Shown: positions 1 to 11,314 of the stretch, piece by piece | How positions within the stretch are numbered: position 1 is the stretch's first letter | Layout: the number at the start of each line of letters is the position of its first letter | NCBI GenBank assembly: GCA_017354895.1 | Contig: CP071499.1 | Location: forward strand, 2,914,001-2,978,000 | Direction of reading: 5' to 3' | DNA: 64,000 nucleotides | Source: Podospora comata | Taxonomy: Eukaryota > Ascomycota > Sordariomycetes > Sordariales > Podosporaceae | The notes under the pieces: generated by a model | The model's input: only the letters and a program-made list of their open reading frames with translations | What the model was told of the DNA's origin: nothing | Database searches by the model: none | Program-made: the position numbers and the translations under genes

Positions 1-3000
1 TCAACAAGCTCTTTGCTGAGATCTTTGAACGGATGCCTGAGCAGCATGGCCTGTACCATGATATCAATCCCTATTTCTGCCAGGTCGGGCTTGCTACCAT
101 CAAGCGGAATGCGCTGTCGCAGCCGACGCATTTCCCGGCGATTGATCCAATTGCCAGGCTCAAGGAGATTGAGTCGATTTTGATTGCTATTGAGCAGGAC
201 CTGCCGTGTATCTTGGTTGGTCCTTCGGGCAGTGGGAAGTCGTCTCTTTTGGCCCACGTTGCGGCTTTGGCTGGTAAGCCTATGGTCATCTTCCCGCTTA
301 ATGCGGATGTCGATGCCATGGATCTTATTGGCGGCTTTGAGCAGGCTGATCCTCACCGTGAGGTGCAAGCGGCGTTGTCCAGGTTCAGACAGGCTCTTCA
401 GGACCAGATTCTCAGCACTCTGCCAAGCATAGTGGCGCGTGTGGCTCTAGATGTGTTGACTACCTTGAGGTCCTCCTTGACCGGGGAGGCTCATCAGTAT
501 GAGACTCTTCTGCCACTCATCGAGAGCCTTCAGGTCGATCCAGCTGTCAACCAGGAGCTCGCCACTCTTTTGGATCAGGCAAAGGAGGCTTTACACAAGC
601 CATTGACGCTCGAGAACCCGAGATTCGAGTGGCTCGATGGTGTCATTGTTCGGGCTGTCGAGACTGGCGCTTGGTTGGTCCTCGATAATGCCAACCTTTG
701 CAGTGCTTCTGTGCTGGACAGACTGAACTCGCTCTTGGAAAGGCCGAATGGTATCCTCAGCATCAATGAGCACAGTGGTCCGGGTGGTGAGCCGAGGATC
801 ATTAAGCCCCATCCTGATTTTAGGATTTTCCTGACGGTCGATCCGAGGTATGGAGAGCTGTCGAGGGCTATGAGGAATCGTTCGGTGGAGATTTATCTTG
901 ATGTTCTTCCTGCTGGGACAAATGTTGTTGTTGAGAGGATTGCACCTGTTGATGGGACGCTTCAGAGATACCATACTGCTGCGAAGTTGGCGTCGTCTCA
1001 AGGCACCGAAGAGGGACAGCTTATTCCTTTGGCGTTTGATGCCATCTCCCTTGGAGACAGCAGCCGTCTTGATGCTTACATCAACATCATCCGCGAGGCT
1101 CTCAGCGATGGCTCGCCATCTCCTGTTCAGTCACCCGACGTCCTGCAACATCTTGACCTGCTCTTGTCTTACATCCACCATGAAGACGCCGGTGAACTCC
1201 GCCAGGCCATCGCGGGGTTGTACACCCCGTCCCCGGACAAGATGCTCATGCCTCTTCACCCGTTGATCAACTCCCCTATGATGCCGCTCCTGGACCAAGC
1301 CCGCGAGGGACTCACCTGCTGGCTGGCAGTCTGCTACGAGCTCTTTATCGACATCCAAAAAGCAGAAAAAGCCATGGCTGGCCAACTCTCCAAGGTCAAC
1401 GTCAGCAAGCCATCCTCGTTGAACCGCCTGCAGAGGTCGTTTGTCGCGGACAAGGTCGCTTCCCTCACCAAGGACTCCACGGTCAACTCTGTCCGGTTTT
1501 TGGCGTCGGTTGCCAAGGCGATCAAGGGGTACATCTCCACCAGCACTGCCGAGCCTGGAAACTGGAAACAGCGCCGCGCTATCCTCCGCCGCGTGGTCCT
1601 CTTTTGGAAGAGGACATTCTCCTTCCTCATTGCGTCTCAGTTTGAGGAAGCGAGATTCCAGTCCCATTTGACTCAGGGTGCTAACCTCCTCCGCCGATCT
1701 CTTGCTATGGCTGGTCGAGATGATGAGGGGATTCAGAAACTACTTGTCTCGATTGGGGAATTTCTCGAGCGGGACTTTGTCGTTGGGTTCAAGCTTGTGA
1801 CAGGTCTCTCCATGGAGACGATGTGGCGGGCTTTACGTCCTGATCCTATTGCTGACCAGGCTACGCTTGAGCAAGTGATGGAGCTGGAGAGGTTGGCGGA
1901 TAGGTTTGATGAGATGAGGTGGAGGGTTGATGTTGATATCGCCACCCTGAGAACAGTTCAGGATTCCATGGCGAGGATCTATGCTGTTGTTCGCACGGGG
2001 AAGGTGGATGGTGCCTCTCTCGTCAAGGACCTCCAACAGGAGATTTCTGCGTTGGAGGCAAAGATTGGGGTGCACTCTGCCGCTCACGAGCCCTTTTTCG
2101 CGAGTAGTTTTGAGGGGTTGAGGCAGGTGGGGGTGTTGCATAAGATATCAACCGGGGGGAGGATCGGGGAGGGGAGTGGTGATGTGGATGTTTTGTCGAG
2201 CTTGCCTACTGCCAGTCTGATGAGGATTCAGTGTATGAAGGGGACGGGTTTGCAGGGGGTGGATTGTGTTCTTGCGCAACAGGGACAGGGGAGTGAGGTG
2301 GTGCACCCTTGGGAGGGGGAGCTTTCAAAGGCGTTGTTGAGGAGGTATGAGGCTGCGGCTTCGGCGAGTTTGGGCCAGCTGAGGAGTTTGGAGGTGGAGA
2401 TGCCTATCATGGGGCGGGCGTTGGCGGGGGCGAGTGAAGCGCTTGCTGCTGATCCTCTGGGGAAGGCGGAGGGGCTTTTGGTGAGGTTGATGGGTGAGGT
2501 GATGAGTGCTCATGACCCGTCCCGGAAAGGGGGAGTGGAGGTGTTGTTTGAGAGTTTGGTCAAGGGGGCTAGGATGGGGGCGGTGGAGTTGGGAGAGCTG
2601 GGGGGGTGGTTGGAGCAGAGTGAGCAGCTTCAGATGATGGAGGGGGGAGATTGGCCGGGGCATGTGGTGGAGGTTTTCAGAGGTCACTTTGCAAAGGCTT
2701 TGTTGGCGCTGGTGGCGGCGAGGAAGGGGTTGCAGCCTAGGTCGGCGTTTGCGAGCATTGCGTGGGTGAGGTTTGCGCTGGGGTGTGTGACGCTTTTTGT
2801 GCCGGATAAGATCTTTGATCCGCATCATCGGGCGCAGATTGAGGCCGAGGAGCATCATGAGCTTTACGTGGGTCTTCAGAGGGAGATTGCTGCTCTTGAG
2901 GCCTTTGAGGTGGCGTTTACCGGGCAGAAGACGGGCATCCGATTGAAAGCTCTGGCTGAGGAGGCGGGTGGGTTGGGAGAGCCGCCTGCGGTTCAGTCGA

Positions 3001-6000
3001 TTTACCGTCCTGGGGGTGGTGAGCTGCGCAGTTTGCAGGGGGAGTTTAGCAATGTTCTCGGTGCCCTTTTGGCGAACGATGTTGCGACGACGCATCTCAA
3101 GTCTATCATGTCGTCTTCGACTGAGGTTACTGAGGAGCTTTCGCTGGTGGAGCAGAACGTCTCGCTTCTTATTCACCGGTTGACTTCCCGGTTTGGGGCT
3201 TATCAGGATCTGACCATGCCGCTGGTCAGTTTCCTTCGCTGCCTCAAGATGGGCCTTTCCCTTGGGAGGGGTGTTGTACCCCCTGCCACGGCATCTGAGG
3301 ATAACGAAGACGAGGACAACAAATCCGAGGTCTTGGTCTCTGTCACGCCCTTCCTTCAGGGGACGGTCTACCGCGCCGAGACGGAGGATCTTCCCCTGAG
3401 AAACTTTGCGTTCTTGTATTTTGTCCAGACGGTTGCTGCTGTTGAAGGCAGGAATCAACTTCCCCCATCCATGAGGAAACAGCTCTTTGAGTCACTGGCC
3501 TTCATCCACGAAGTCTACAGCAAGAAGTTTGAAGAGGACAAGCGCAAGGAAGTCGAAGCTAGCGGGCTGAGTTATGTCCACAAGGGCAGCTTGGAGGACG
3601 AGAAGGAGTATGACCGGCAGGAATTCGACAGCCTCTTCCCTGATTATCAAGACGAGGGCGACGACGATGATCACGACAAGACCAAGGTCAGGAAGCCCAA
3701 AAAGTCGAAGCGGTCGGGCAAGGATCTTGCGGTGATGCTCGCCGAGGCGCATGAGAAGATTTTCCTTGGGAGTCAAGAGCCGCAGGTGGTGATCAAGGAG
3801 CTTTGCACACAGGTTGCCAGGACAGTCGCCAGATCAAAGGGTGGGCAAACGGGCCCGGAGATGGACGCCATGCTACTCCCCGCTACGTTGCTTGTGTTTG
3901 ATGACTCGGTCAAGGCCTTTTCGGCCAGTGTCGAGACGGGCGATTACAACTTTTACACTGATGCCCACCTCGCTGAGGTTCGCAAGGTCTTGAACCTGGT
4001 TAATGCCATCCGCAATCGGTTCCTTGAACTGCAAGGGATAGACGAGATTGGCCATCATCAAACGCTTGCTGATGTTATCCTTGCGTGTGACAAGGTTCTC
4101 GAGATGGCTATTGACGACCCGCTTGCCAAGATTATCACAGCGATTGAGAAACTGCACGCTCATGTTTACGAGTGGCATGAAGGCGGCTGGGCTACGGCTG
4201 CTAATAAGGCTGTGGCGCTGTATGAGAAGCTGCGGGATACGATTTGTGACTGGAGGAGGTTGGAGCTGTCGTCTTGGTCGCGGTTGCTGGATGTCGAGGT
4301 CAAGAAGACGCATGATGCGGCCAAAGCTTTCTGGTTCGACGCGTACAATGACGTTATCCTCAAGTCGTGCGTGTTTCTTGAGGAGGGGTTGCTCAAGGAG
4401 TATGCGGTTGAACTTTTGGAAACCCTCTCGACGTACTTTACTGGTGATCGCTGCACTGTTGGGCAGTTCAAAGCGCGGTTGGGGTTGTTGAGGCAGTTGA
4501 AGAGCCAGCTTGATCTGCTGACGAGGGATGAGAAGGAGTTTGGCGTTATTGGCGATGCGGTGGAGAATAGTATCAAGTACTATGGACGGTATCTGGGCAA
4601 GGTGGAGGAGTATATCAAGAATGGGAGGCAGCCGCTGGATAGGAGTATGAAGGATGTGTTATTGATGGGGAAGTGGAGGGATAAGAATATTGAGGCTTTG
4701 AGGGCGAGTGCACGGAAGTCTCATGAGAAGCTGTTTAAGCTGGTGAGGAAGTTCAGGGCGGTGTTGGAGCAGCCTGTCAGGGTCATTACTGATCAGGGGC
4801 TGCCGGAGGAGAAGTATGAGGGGGTTGTTGGGGGGGAAATGGTGGTCAAGAAGGTTGAGCACAGTGTGGATCCCAAGGTTATCGAGGTGTGTCGGGAGAT
4901 GGTCCCTGGGATTGAGGCTCATCCTCAGTGGAGTCGGATGGTGAATCTACCCGGGGTGCTGAAGGCTATGGGGAGACATGGCTCGCTGCCTGCGGGTGTT
5001 GTTGGGGCTGCGAAAACGGTGGATGAGTACATCACTGATTTGGTCTCTTCGATTGCCGAGTTGAGGAAGGAGACGCCTAGCACGCTTACGGATGAGAATA
5101 AGGAAGCTGTGAGACATCTCAAGACTCGCAAGGTTACGCTCTTTAGCGAGACCCTCAAGACCCTTCGCGCTATGGGCTTCAGCCGCAACTTGGGCACGAA
5201 CATTCTCGACAAGCAGAGCAGTACGCAAAAGGTTCTTGTTGGGTCGGGGTTGGTGCCTCATCTTTCTGGGCCGGAATTGGACGCGCTTGAGTACTTTTAC
5301 CACAAGACTCTTGACCTAGCTCCCAAGGTCCGCAAGGCTGTCAATGATCATAATGAGGATCTCAACAGGGAGGTTGTTGGGAGGAGTGTTGGTTTCTTTG
5401 AGGGCGTGCTGCATGTCATGTTCAAGCAGAGGCAGTTTTTGTCCAAGACTGCGCATGCTGATCAGGCACTCGAGGAGGCGATTGCCTACGTCAGGCAGCT
5501 TTCTATTGCTGGAGAAGGCTCTTTTGCGCTGGAGACCAAGCAGACCAACTACGCTCAGGTGCTGAAGTGGTTGGTGCAGATTGTCAAGTTTGGCATTCAT
5601 CTTGTTGATGTTCACGGCAAGCTTGGTCAGATTGACAATGAGCCTGTCAAGTCTAGGTTGGGTGCTTGGGTTGAGACGTTTGCCAAGTTGGAGAAGACTC
5701 AGCTGAATCTGCCTCAGCTTCCCGAGGGATTTGTTTCCTTGCCCCAGGAGACTCTCCAAGTCGACGTCGAGAGGGAGTTGGCCGCTTTGAAGACTGACCT
5801 TCCAGTCCTGGCTCAAGAGCGTCCTGATCTGGCATTTGTGATGGAGCAAATCAACCTCTGGACCGACATCCAAACCACCGCCGAAATCACCAACGGCCCC
5901 CAACACTCTGGTATCGACACCTTTGCCAACTCAGCCCTGACCCTCTCAAGCAAAATCTTGGTCGCCCTCCAAAACTTCCAAAAGGTCGCCTCCACCCTCC

Positions 6001-8894
6001 CCGCAACAACAGAGGACCCAAACTGGCTTGTGACATACGGCGAGGCCCTCCAAAAGTCCATCGACGCCCTCCGCATGCCCACCATCACAAACGACATCAC
6101 CTCTCTAATCTCCCAGCTCCGCTCCATTCCCACACCATCAGTCGCCACCCCGATTTTACGACTAGTTCTACCCATCCTACAACAATACTCGGCCTCCTGC
6201 CTTGACAACATCACCCAATTCACCTCCCTCCACCGCACCCTCTGCCGCCTAGGCTACACCCTCTCCACCTCCTTCACCATCATCTCCTCCCAAGGCTTCT
6301 GCACGCCCAGCGAACCGTCCAACGAGAAGTCCAACGAAACCGGCAACGTCGAAAACGACGGCACTGGCCTCGGCGACGGGGAAGGAGCAGAGGATATCAG
6401 CAAGGACATCCAACCTGACGAGGACCTCACCGAGCTGGCTCAAGACAAGAATAATAACACGCAGGGTGACATTGAGGAGCACGACGACGCGGTTGACATG
6501 GGGGATGATGAGCTGGAGGGTGAGCTTGGGGATGTGGCGGGTAAGGATGAGGAAGAGGAGGATAAGGACGGGAGTGATGATGAGGGGGATGATGAGGATG
6601 TGGATGAGCAGGCTGGGGATGTGGATGATCTTGATCCTACGGCGGTGGATGAGAAGATGTGGGATGGGAGTGGGGAGGATGAGGCGGAGAAGGATCAGCA
6701 GGGGGAGGGGGAGAAGGGGGAGAGGGATGAGAGTGATACTGTTGCTGCTGAGGAGAAGAAAGACGATAAAAAGAAGAAGGAGGAAGAGAATAAAGGGGAG
6801 GGGAATGAGAAGGGAGAGGAGGATAAAGAAGGGGAAGATGAAGAAGAGGAAGGGGAGCCGGGGGATGAGAATGAGGGGGTGGCGATGGAGGAGTTGAATA
6901 AGCAGGATCAGAATGTGGATGAGCAGGAGACGTTGGCGTTGCCCGAGGATATGGATGTTGACATCAGTGATGGTGAAGGGGAGGAGGAAGATGATTTGGA
7001 TGGGTTGAGTGACGTTGATCCTGATAAGATTGATGAAGAGGAGAAGATAACTGGGGAGGATGATGCTGATAGCGATAATGGCGAGGAACAAGAAAAGGGA
7101 GAGGAAGAACATCAGAAAGACGAGGAGATCGACGAGGCGGGGGCAGAAGAAGAAGGAAAGATTGATGCGGCGGGTGAGAGAGAAGAGGAGATGGATGTTG
7201 ACGAGCAAGGGGACGAAGGCAGGGAAGATGAAGAGGAGAAGCCCAAGCCGATGCAGGATGATGGCGGTGGTGCTGATCAGAATGACGTCGCGCCTAGCGA
7301 GGTTCAGAACGGGGGTGGTCAGGCGCAAGATGATGCGAATGATATGGAGCAGGATGAGACGGAGAACAAGGCTGCGCAGAGGGAGTCTGGCGCTGTGAGC
7401 AAGCAGCAGGCCGAGCAAGACAAGGCGCCTGGTACGGAGGGTCAATTGTCGACGATGGACCAGGAGCAGGGTCCTTCTGATCAGCCGGAGGATGACTCCA
7501 AGCAGGCTCAGCCGTTCAAGAAGCTGGGTGATGCTTTGGAGAGGTGGTATCGCAACCAAAAGGACATCAAGGCGGCTGACGATCAAGAGAGGCCCGAGAA
7601 GCAGGCGGAGGACATGTCCAAGGCCGAGTTTCAGCATCTGCAGGATGACACCGCCGAGGCAGACGCGCAGGCTTTGGGGACGGCGACGGACGAGGAGGCA
7701 AAACCCATGGATGATGCCATGGCCATCGACAACGAGATGGAGGAGCAAGGGCAGCAGGTTCTTCCCGAAGATGAACAACCCGAGGAAGGGGGCGATGTCG
7801 ATATGGAGAATGCCGAGCCGGCCGAACCCCAAGATGGCATCAAGAACGAGCGTGAGGACGGCCGTTCAGGCGTGGCTACCCACCGGGGCGCTCCAGACAA
7901 CAACAAGACCCCCGGTGACGAATCCGCCCCCAACGGCGCCGAAGACGAAGACGTTCAAGAAACTTCTACTCAACTCTCCGCCACCCATCTTACGGATGAA
8001 GACCGCCCTCTCCGCCCTTACGACGAGGCACTAGAGCTCTGGTCGACCTTCCAGCAGAAAACCCAAGGCCTTTCCCAGTCTCTGTCCTCCCAACTGAGGC
8101 TGATCCTCGCACCAACCCAATCAACCAAGCTCTCGGGCTCCTTCCGCACAGGAAAGCGACTCAACATCAAGAAAATAATCCCTTACATCGCCTCGTCGTA
8201 CAAGCGGGACAAGATCTGGATGAGGAGAGCCATCCCCTCCAAGCGCGCATATCAAATCCTGTTATGTGTGGATGACTCCAGCTCCATGTCTGACGAAAAC
8301 AGGTCTTCCTCTGGCCGTCTCGCGCTCGAATCATTAGTGATGGTCGCCCGCGCCTTGACAATCCTCGAATCAGGCCAAATTGGAGTCCTGGGCTTCGGAG
8401 AAGAAGTCTTTACCGCCCACTCGCTAACCTCACCCTCCTTCTCCTCTGGCGACACAGGCGCGAGGGTCCTCCAGAATTTCACCTTTCAGTCTGCCGGGAC
8501 GGATATGATCAAGCTCATGCGCGGGGTGATCGATCAGTTCCGTGACGCCCGCCTAATGTCCCAGGGAGGGGAGGATCTCTGGCAATTAGCGCTAATCTTG
8601 TCTGACGGCCTGGTCCAGTCGAGGGATCATGCCAGGCTGAGACCGCTGCTGAGGGAGGCGACGGAGCAGAGGGTGATGGTTGTTTTTGTTGTCATGGACG
8701 ACGTCAGGGATAAGAAGGGGCATAGCGTGCTGGAGCTGAAGGAGGCGAGGTTTGGGGCTGATGGGGTGCCGGTTGTGAGGCGGTATCTGGATAGTTTTCC
8801 GTTTGAGTATTACTTGATTGTGCACAATCTGGAGGACTTGCCGGGGGCGCTGGCAGGGGTGTTGAGGAGTTGGTTTCAGGAGGTGAATGCTTAG
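1..8894 (+). CDS. MDN1: Midasin (Rea1/Mdn1), C-terminal ~60%, 5' truncated by window edge
   Basis: Midasin is the giant dynein-like AAA+ ATPase that removes assembly factors (Rsa4, Ytm1) from pre-60S ribosomes in nucleolus and nucleoplasm. The frame is already open at base 3, so the ATG at 33 is internal and the true start lies upstream; about 2,963 codons are visible of a family length near 4,900. In order: one AAA+ module with Walker A GPSGSGKS (about nt 222-245) and a Walker-B-like WLVLDN (about nt 670); a long helical linker; an Asp/Glu/Lys-rich tail (about nt 6,400-7,900); and a C-terminal VWA/MIDAS domain with the metal-binding DDSSSMS motif near nt 8,265. No intron is evident. The stop TAG is at 8892-8894. 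It is convergent with the next gene. The acidic hinge plus MIDAS order is diagnostic, so the identification is very secure. Confidence 0.97.
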   Translation, partial: NKLFAEIFERMPEQHGLYHDINPYFCQVGLATIKRNALSQPTHFPAIDPIARLKEIESILIAIEQDLPCILVGPSGSGKSSLLAHVAALAGKPMVIFPLNADVDAMDLIGGFEQADPHREVQAALSRFRQALQDQILSTLPSIVARVALDVLTTLRSSLTGEAHQYETLLPLIESLQVDPAVNQELATLLDQAKEALHKPLTLENPRFEWLDGVIVRAVETGAWLVLDNANLCSASVLDRLNSLLERPNGILSINEHSGPGGEPRIIKPHPDFRIFLTVDPRYGELSRAMRNRSVEIYLDVLPAGTNVVVERIAPVDGTLQRYHTAAKLASSQGTEEGQLIPLAFDAISLGDSSRLDAYINIIREALSDGSPSPVQSPDVLQHLDLLLSYIHHEDAGELRQAIAGLYTPSPDKMLMPLHPLINSPMMPLLDQAREGLTCWLAVCYELFIDIQKAEKAMAGQLSKVNVSKPSSLNRLQRSFVADKVASLTKDSTVNSVRFLASVAKAIKGYISTSTAEPGNWKQRRAILRRVVLFWKRTFSFLIASQFEEARFQSHLTQGANLLRRSLAMAGRDDEGIQKLLVSIGEFLERDFVVGFKLVTGLSMETMWRALRPDPIADQATLEQVMELERLADRFDEMRWRVDVDIATLRTVQDSMARIYAVVRTGKVDGASLVKDLQQEISALEAKIGVHSAAHEPFFASSFEGLRQVGVLHKISTGGRIGEGSGDVDVLSSLPTASLMRIQCMKGTGLQGVDCVLAQQGQGSEVVHPWEGELSKALLRRYEAAASASLGQLRSLEVEMPIMGRALAGASEALAADPLGKAEGLLVRLMGEVMSAHDPSRKGGVEVLFESLVKGARMGAVELGELGGWLEQSEQLQMMEGGDWPGHVVEVFRGHFAKALLALVAARKGLQPRSAFASIAWVRFALGCVTLFVPDKIFDPHHRAQIEAEEHHELYVGLQREIAALEAFEVAFTGQKTGIRLKALAEEAGGLGEPPAVQSIYRPGGGELRSLQGEFSNVLGALLANDVATTHLKSIMSSSTEVTEELSLVEQNVSLLIHRLTSRFGAYQDLTMPLVSFLRCLKMGLSLGRGVVPPATASEDNEDEDNKSEVLVSVTPFLQGTVYRAETEDLPLRNFAFLYFVQTVAAVEGRNQLPPSMRKQLFESLAFIHEVYSKKFEEDKRKEVEASGLSYVHKGSLEDEKEYDRQEFDSLFPDYQDEGDDDDHDKTKVRKPKKSKRSGKDLAVMLAEAHEKIFLGSQEPQVVIKELCTQVARTVARSKGGQTGPEMDAMLLPATLLVFDDSVKAFSASVETGDYNFYTDAHLAEVRKVLNLVNAIRNRFLELQGIDEIGHHQTLADVILACDKVLEMAIDDPLAKIITAIEKLHAHVYEWHEGGWATAANKAVALYEKLRDTICDWRRLELSSWSRLLDVEVKKTHDAAKAFWFDAYNDVILKSCVFLEEGLLKEYAVELLETLSTYFTGDRCTVGQFKARLGLLRQLKSQLDLLTRDEKEFGVIGDAVENSIKYYGRYLGKVEEYIKNGRQPLDRSMKDVLLMGKWRDKNIEALRASARKSHEKLFKLVRKFRAVLEQPVRVITDQGLPEEKYEGVVGGEMVVKKVEHSVDPKVIEVCREMVPGIEAHPQWSRMVNLPGVLKAMGRHGSLPAGVVGAAKTVDEYITDLVSSIAELRKETPSTLTDENKEAVRHLKTRKVTLFSETLKTLRAMGFSRNLGTNILDKQSSTQKVLVGSGLVPHLSGPELDALEYFYHKTLDLAPKVRKAVNDHNEDLNREVVGRSVGFFEGVLHVMFKQRQFLSKTAHADQALEEAIAYVRQLSIAGEGSFALETKQTNYAQVLKWLVQIVKFGIHLVDVHGKLGQIDNEPVKSRLGAWVETFAKLEKTQLNLPQLPEGFVSLPQETLQVDVERELAALKTDLPVLAQERPDLAFVMEQINLWTDIQTTAEITNGPQHSGIDTFANSALTLSSKILVALQNFQKVASTLPATTEDPNWLVTYGEALQKSIDALRMPTITNDITSLISQLRSIPTPSVATPILRLVLPILQQYSASCLDNITQFTSLHRTLCRLGYTLSTSFTIISSQGFCTPSEPSNEKSNETGNVENDGTGLGDGEGAEDISKDIQPDEDLTELAQDKNNNTQGDIEEHDDAVDMGDDELEGELGDVAGKDEEEEDKDGSDDEGDDEDVDEQAGDVDDLDPTAVDEKMWDGSGEDEAEKDQQGEGEKGERDESDTVAAEEKKDDKKKKEEENKGEGNEKGEEDKEGEDEEEEGEPGDENEGVAMEELNKQDQNVDEQETLALPEDMDVDISDGEGEEEDDLDGLSDVDPDKIDEEEKITGEDDADSDNGEEQEKGEEEHQKDEEIDEAGAEEEGKIDAAGEREEEMDVDEQGDEGREDEEEKPKPMQDDGGGADQNDVAPSEVQNGGGQAQDDANDMEQDETENKAAQRESGAVSKQQAEQDKAPGTEGQLSTMDQEQGPSDQPEDDSKQAQPFKKLGDALERWYRNQKDIKAADDQERPEKQAEDMSKAEFQHLQDDTAEADAQALGTATDEEAKPMDDAMAIDNEMEEQGQQVLPEDEQPEEGGDVDMENAEPAEPQDGIKNEREDGRSGVATHRGAPDNNKTPGDESAPNGAEDEDVQETSTQLSATHLTDEDRPLRPYDEALELWSTFQQKTQGLSQSLSSQLRLILAPTQSTKLSGSFRTGKRLNIKKIIPYIASSYKRDKIWMRRAIPSKRAYQILLCVDDSSSMSDENRSSSGRLALESLVMVARALTILESGQIGVLGFGEEVFTAHSLTSPSFSSGDTGARVLQNFTFQSAGTDMIKLMRGVIDQFRDARLMSQGGEDLWQLALILSDGLVQSRDHARLRPLLREATEQRVMVVFVVMDDVRDKKGHSVLELKEARFGADGVPVVRRYLDSFPFEYYLIVHNLEDLPGALAGVLRSWFQEVNA

Positions 8895-9625
8895 GGGGTG
8901 GGTAGGTAGGTGGTGATGATGGGGGAGGAGAAAATATGAAAAGGAGAAAAGAAAATGAAGATAAATAAATAAACAAAAAGAAGGAAGAAGATAGATTGGG
9001 AGAGGGTTTGCATTTTGGGAGTTTTATGGGCTGGGAAATATGGGAAGGGAAAGGAATGGGAAACGTTTGCAAATTTTTTGGTTCATGCGTGGGGAATGGA
9101 AAATAAAATGGTGTTTTGTTTGTTTTTATTTTGCCGAGACTATGCGTGTCAACTCTGGAGTCTACATATATTCCAACTTGGTCATGTTCACAGTGGTAAG
9201 GGCAGTAGTAGGTTATATCAAGATATAAAACCGTTTGATGTTATAATTCGAGGTAAAAAGAAAATCCTGTGTTTTTCTTTTCACCTCGAACTGCAACATC
9301 AAAACAGGTTTTCACCTTATAATTGAAATATTATATCCTCTCTCCTCTCATTCCCCCCCCCCTTATACTATCAACCCATACCATCCATCACCCATCAATC
9401 AGGTTCTGTCATACCCTCATTTCCCCTACCCTCCAAACACCAAAACCCCATTAAAAAATCCCTCCCAAGAAAGTCCCAGCCCTCCCTTCGCCTCCCCTTT
9501 TTATAAATATCAAACGCTGACCCACCCCAATTCTATCCATTTGCTATGCCAAATCCAAACCCTCCCAAAAAAAAAAAATTTAAAAAAAAAAACCCTTTTT
9601 GTGACCCCAAGACAGATAGATAAAT
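8895..9625. other. Convergent 3' intergenic region, no gene seen
   Basis: This lies between the 3' ends of MDN1 and the E-set gene. It contains A-rich tracts (about 9567-9593), a run of about ten C at 9352-9362 and T/C-rich sequence, as expected of 3' UTRs. No ORF with recognisable protein character and no RNA gene were seen. Confidence 0.6.
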
Positions 9626-11314
9626 CTAAGCAGTAATAAAATCCGCCATCCACCCCAACTCCTCCCTCAAATCATCCACCAACCCACCCCCCAATCCCCC
9701 CAACACCGGAAGTCCACTCTCGAATGGCTTATCCCCCACCGTGCCCGCAGTCTTTGGCAGGCTGTATGTTGACTTGTTGACCTTTGATGCCAACCCCGCC
9801 ACCTCACTCTTCTTCTCTTCAACCTCTTCCTCCTCCCCATCATCATCCTCAGCATCGATATCATCATTGTCCGAGTGGTAGAACCCGGGCACGCCACCGA
9901 CCGAGTCAGGGGATTGCGGCTCCGACACCGCCGGTGGCGCAGTGGTAAACCTTGATCGGAGAACGCCAGTGCCCGATGAAATAGGGACGATAGGAGAAGG
10001 TTGCTTAGGGAGGTTGCTAAACCTGCTGACGGGGAGGGGTGACGAGCCAGGGAGTTCCACCGGCTCTATTGAAAGCGAGGCAGGGGCGATAGTAGGAGCG
10101 GGCGAAGCACCCCGTTGAGGAGGGGGAGACAGCCCAGTGTACTGCATAAACTCTGACACAGCCGAAGTAGCAAAGTTGTCGTCGTCTTCGTTTTCTTCAA
10201 CAATGTCCTCCGGGATGGCTAGTGTGTTGTTGACAGACTGCTCCTCTTCCAAAGGGGCGTCATCCACCAAGAACCGACGAAGAGACTCGGGGGAGATGTC
10301 TCTCGACCGGGAACCCTCCGAGCGCGCGGTGGCTCGCTCATCATCAGACATTGCTGTTGGCGGCAGAGTCGACTCCTTGAGCGAAGAGGAGCTGGTCTTG
10401 CGGCTGAAGAGCTTGCGCGGCGAGAAAGACCAGCCCGACCCGGGAGAGATGCTGCGGGCTGAGCGCTTGTGCTGCTGCTGCATGCGCTGCGGCGCCGTGT
10501 CCAAGCGGCGAGGTGCAGCGGCAGTGTCAACGATGGGTGCGGCTGGCTTGAGCTTCGCATATTTGGCTGCAGGGTCCATGGTCTTGAAGTCGGTTGAGCG
10601 AAGGGAGTTCAAAGACCCGCTACGCTTGCGAAGAGACTGCTCGACTGGGATCCAGAGGGTGTTGACTGGTTGGCCGGGAAGGTATGGGCAGGCGGTGGTC
10701 GAGGGCAAGGAGGGATCGTGAACTTCGGATGACCCGTTGACCTCATAATAGTAGTAGTACGTCTGTCCCATCTTGAGTCCACCACTCCGCTTTGGGGCGT
10801 TTCCAACATCGCCATCACAGATGATGTCCTCAAAGTTGTGGCACCCCCTCCACTGACCCTTGTTCCGTCTGCTGTCGCGTTCCATTGTGTATGGCTTGTT
10901 GAAGTTGTCCCAGGATCCAATAAGATGTACAGTCTGTACTGAAGGATGGGTTTGCCTGTGCTGTATGTCAGTGGGCTGTAAGGGTAGTAGACTTGATAGA
11001 CTTGAGAAATCAAAATCAAAAATCAAAACATACAGCAACAGCTTGATTATTAAAGAGAGAGAGAGAGAGAGAGAGACCGAAAAGCAGCAATCACAGGGCC
11101 AGACTGCGAAGCTAGATGCCGAACACACAAGACAAGATATGAAAAGAGTGAATATGTTTTGCGTGTGTTGAGAGAGAGTGACAGGTTGTTGAGAGATGGA
11201 GAGAGATATCGAGATTGGTTTGTGTGTCGAGGTATATAAAACGAGAGTAAAAGTAGACCAAAGCTCAAGAACAACTCACAACATAAAGGTAAAGAGGGTA
11301 GCGGTCGGATCCAT
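9626..11314 (-). CDS. AMPK-beta-like E-set (glycogen-binding-like) domain protein
   Basis: Two-exon model. Exon 1 is 11314-11280 (ATG at 11314, 35 nt, ending before GTGAGT); exon 2 is 10955-9626. The 324-nt intron carries a GA microsatellite. Splicing gives an N-terminus reading MDPTATLFTFMLQTHPSV followed by VHLIGSWDNF, the beta-strand and turn pattern of CBM48/AMPK-beta E-set domains; the domain covers about residues 10-115 and ends near a PVNTLWIPVE segment. The remaining ~340 residues are low complexity: Ser/Pro-rich with basic patches and an acidic stretch, and look disordered. I know of many fungal proteins with this layout but no assigned function; carbohydrate or protein binding is an inference. 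The exon junction restores frame and conserved-looking sequence, so I prefer it to starting inside the ORF. Confidence 0.78.
11053..11078. repeat. (GA)n microsatellite inside an intron
   Basis: An uninterrupted GA dinucleotide run of about 13 units lies within the intron of the E-set gene. Naive translation of the minus strand gives the SLSLSLSL run seen in an unspliced frame. Confidence 0.95.

Noticed and set aside
2325-3458. 377-codon antisense ORF inside midasin
   Set aside because: Arg/His/Gln/Pro-rich translation typical of an antisense shadow; the sense frame is clearly midasin.
6249-7832. 527-codon antisense ORF opposite the midasin acidic region
   Set aside because: It is an Ile/Leu/Pro-rich mirror of the purine-rich sense strand, with no domain character; the absence of stops follows from codon bias on the other strand.
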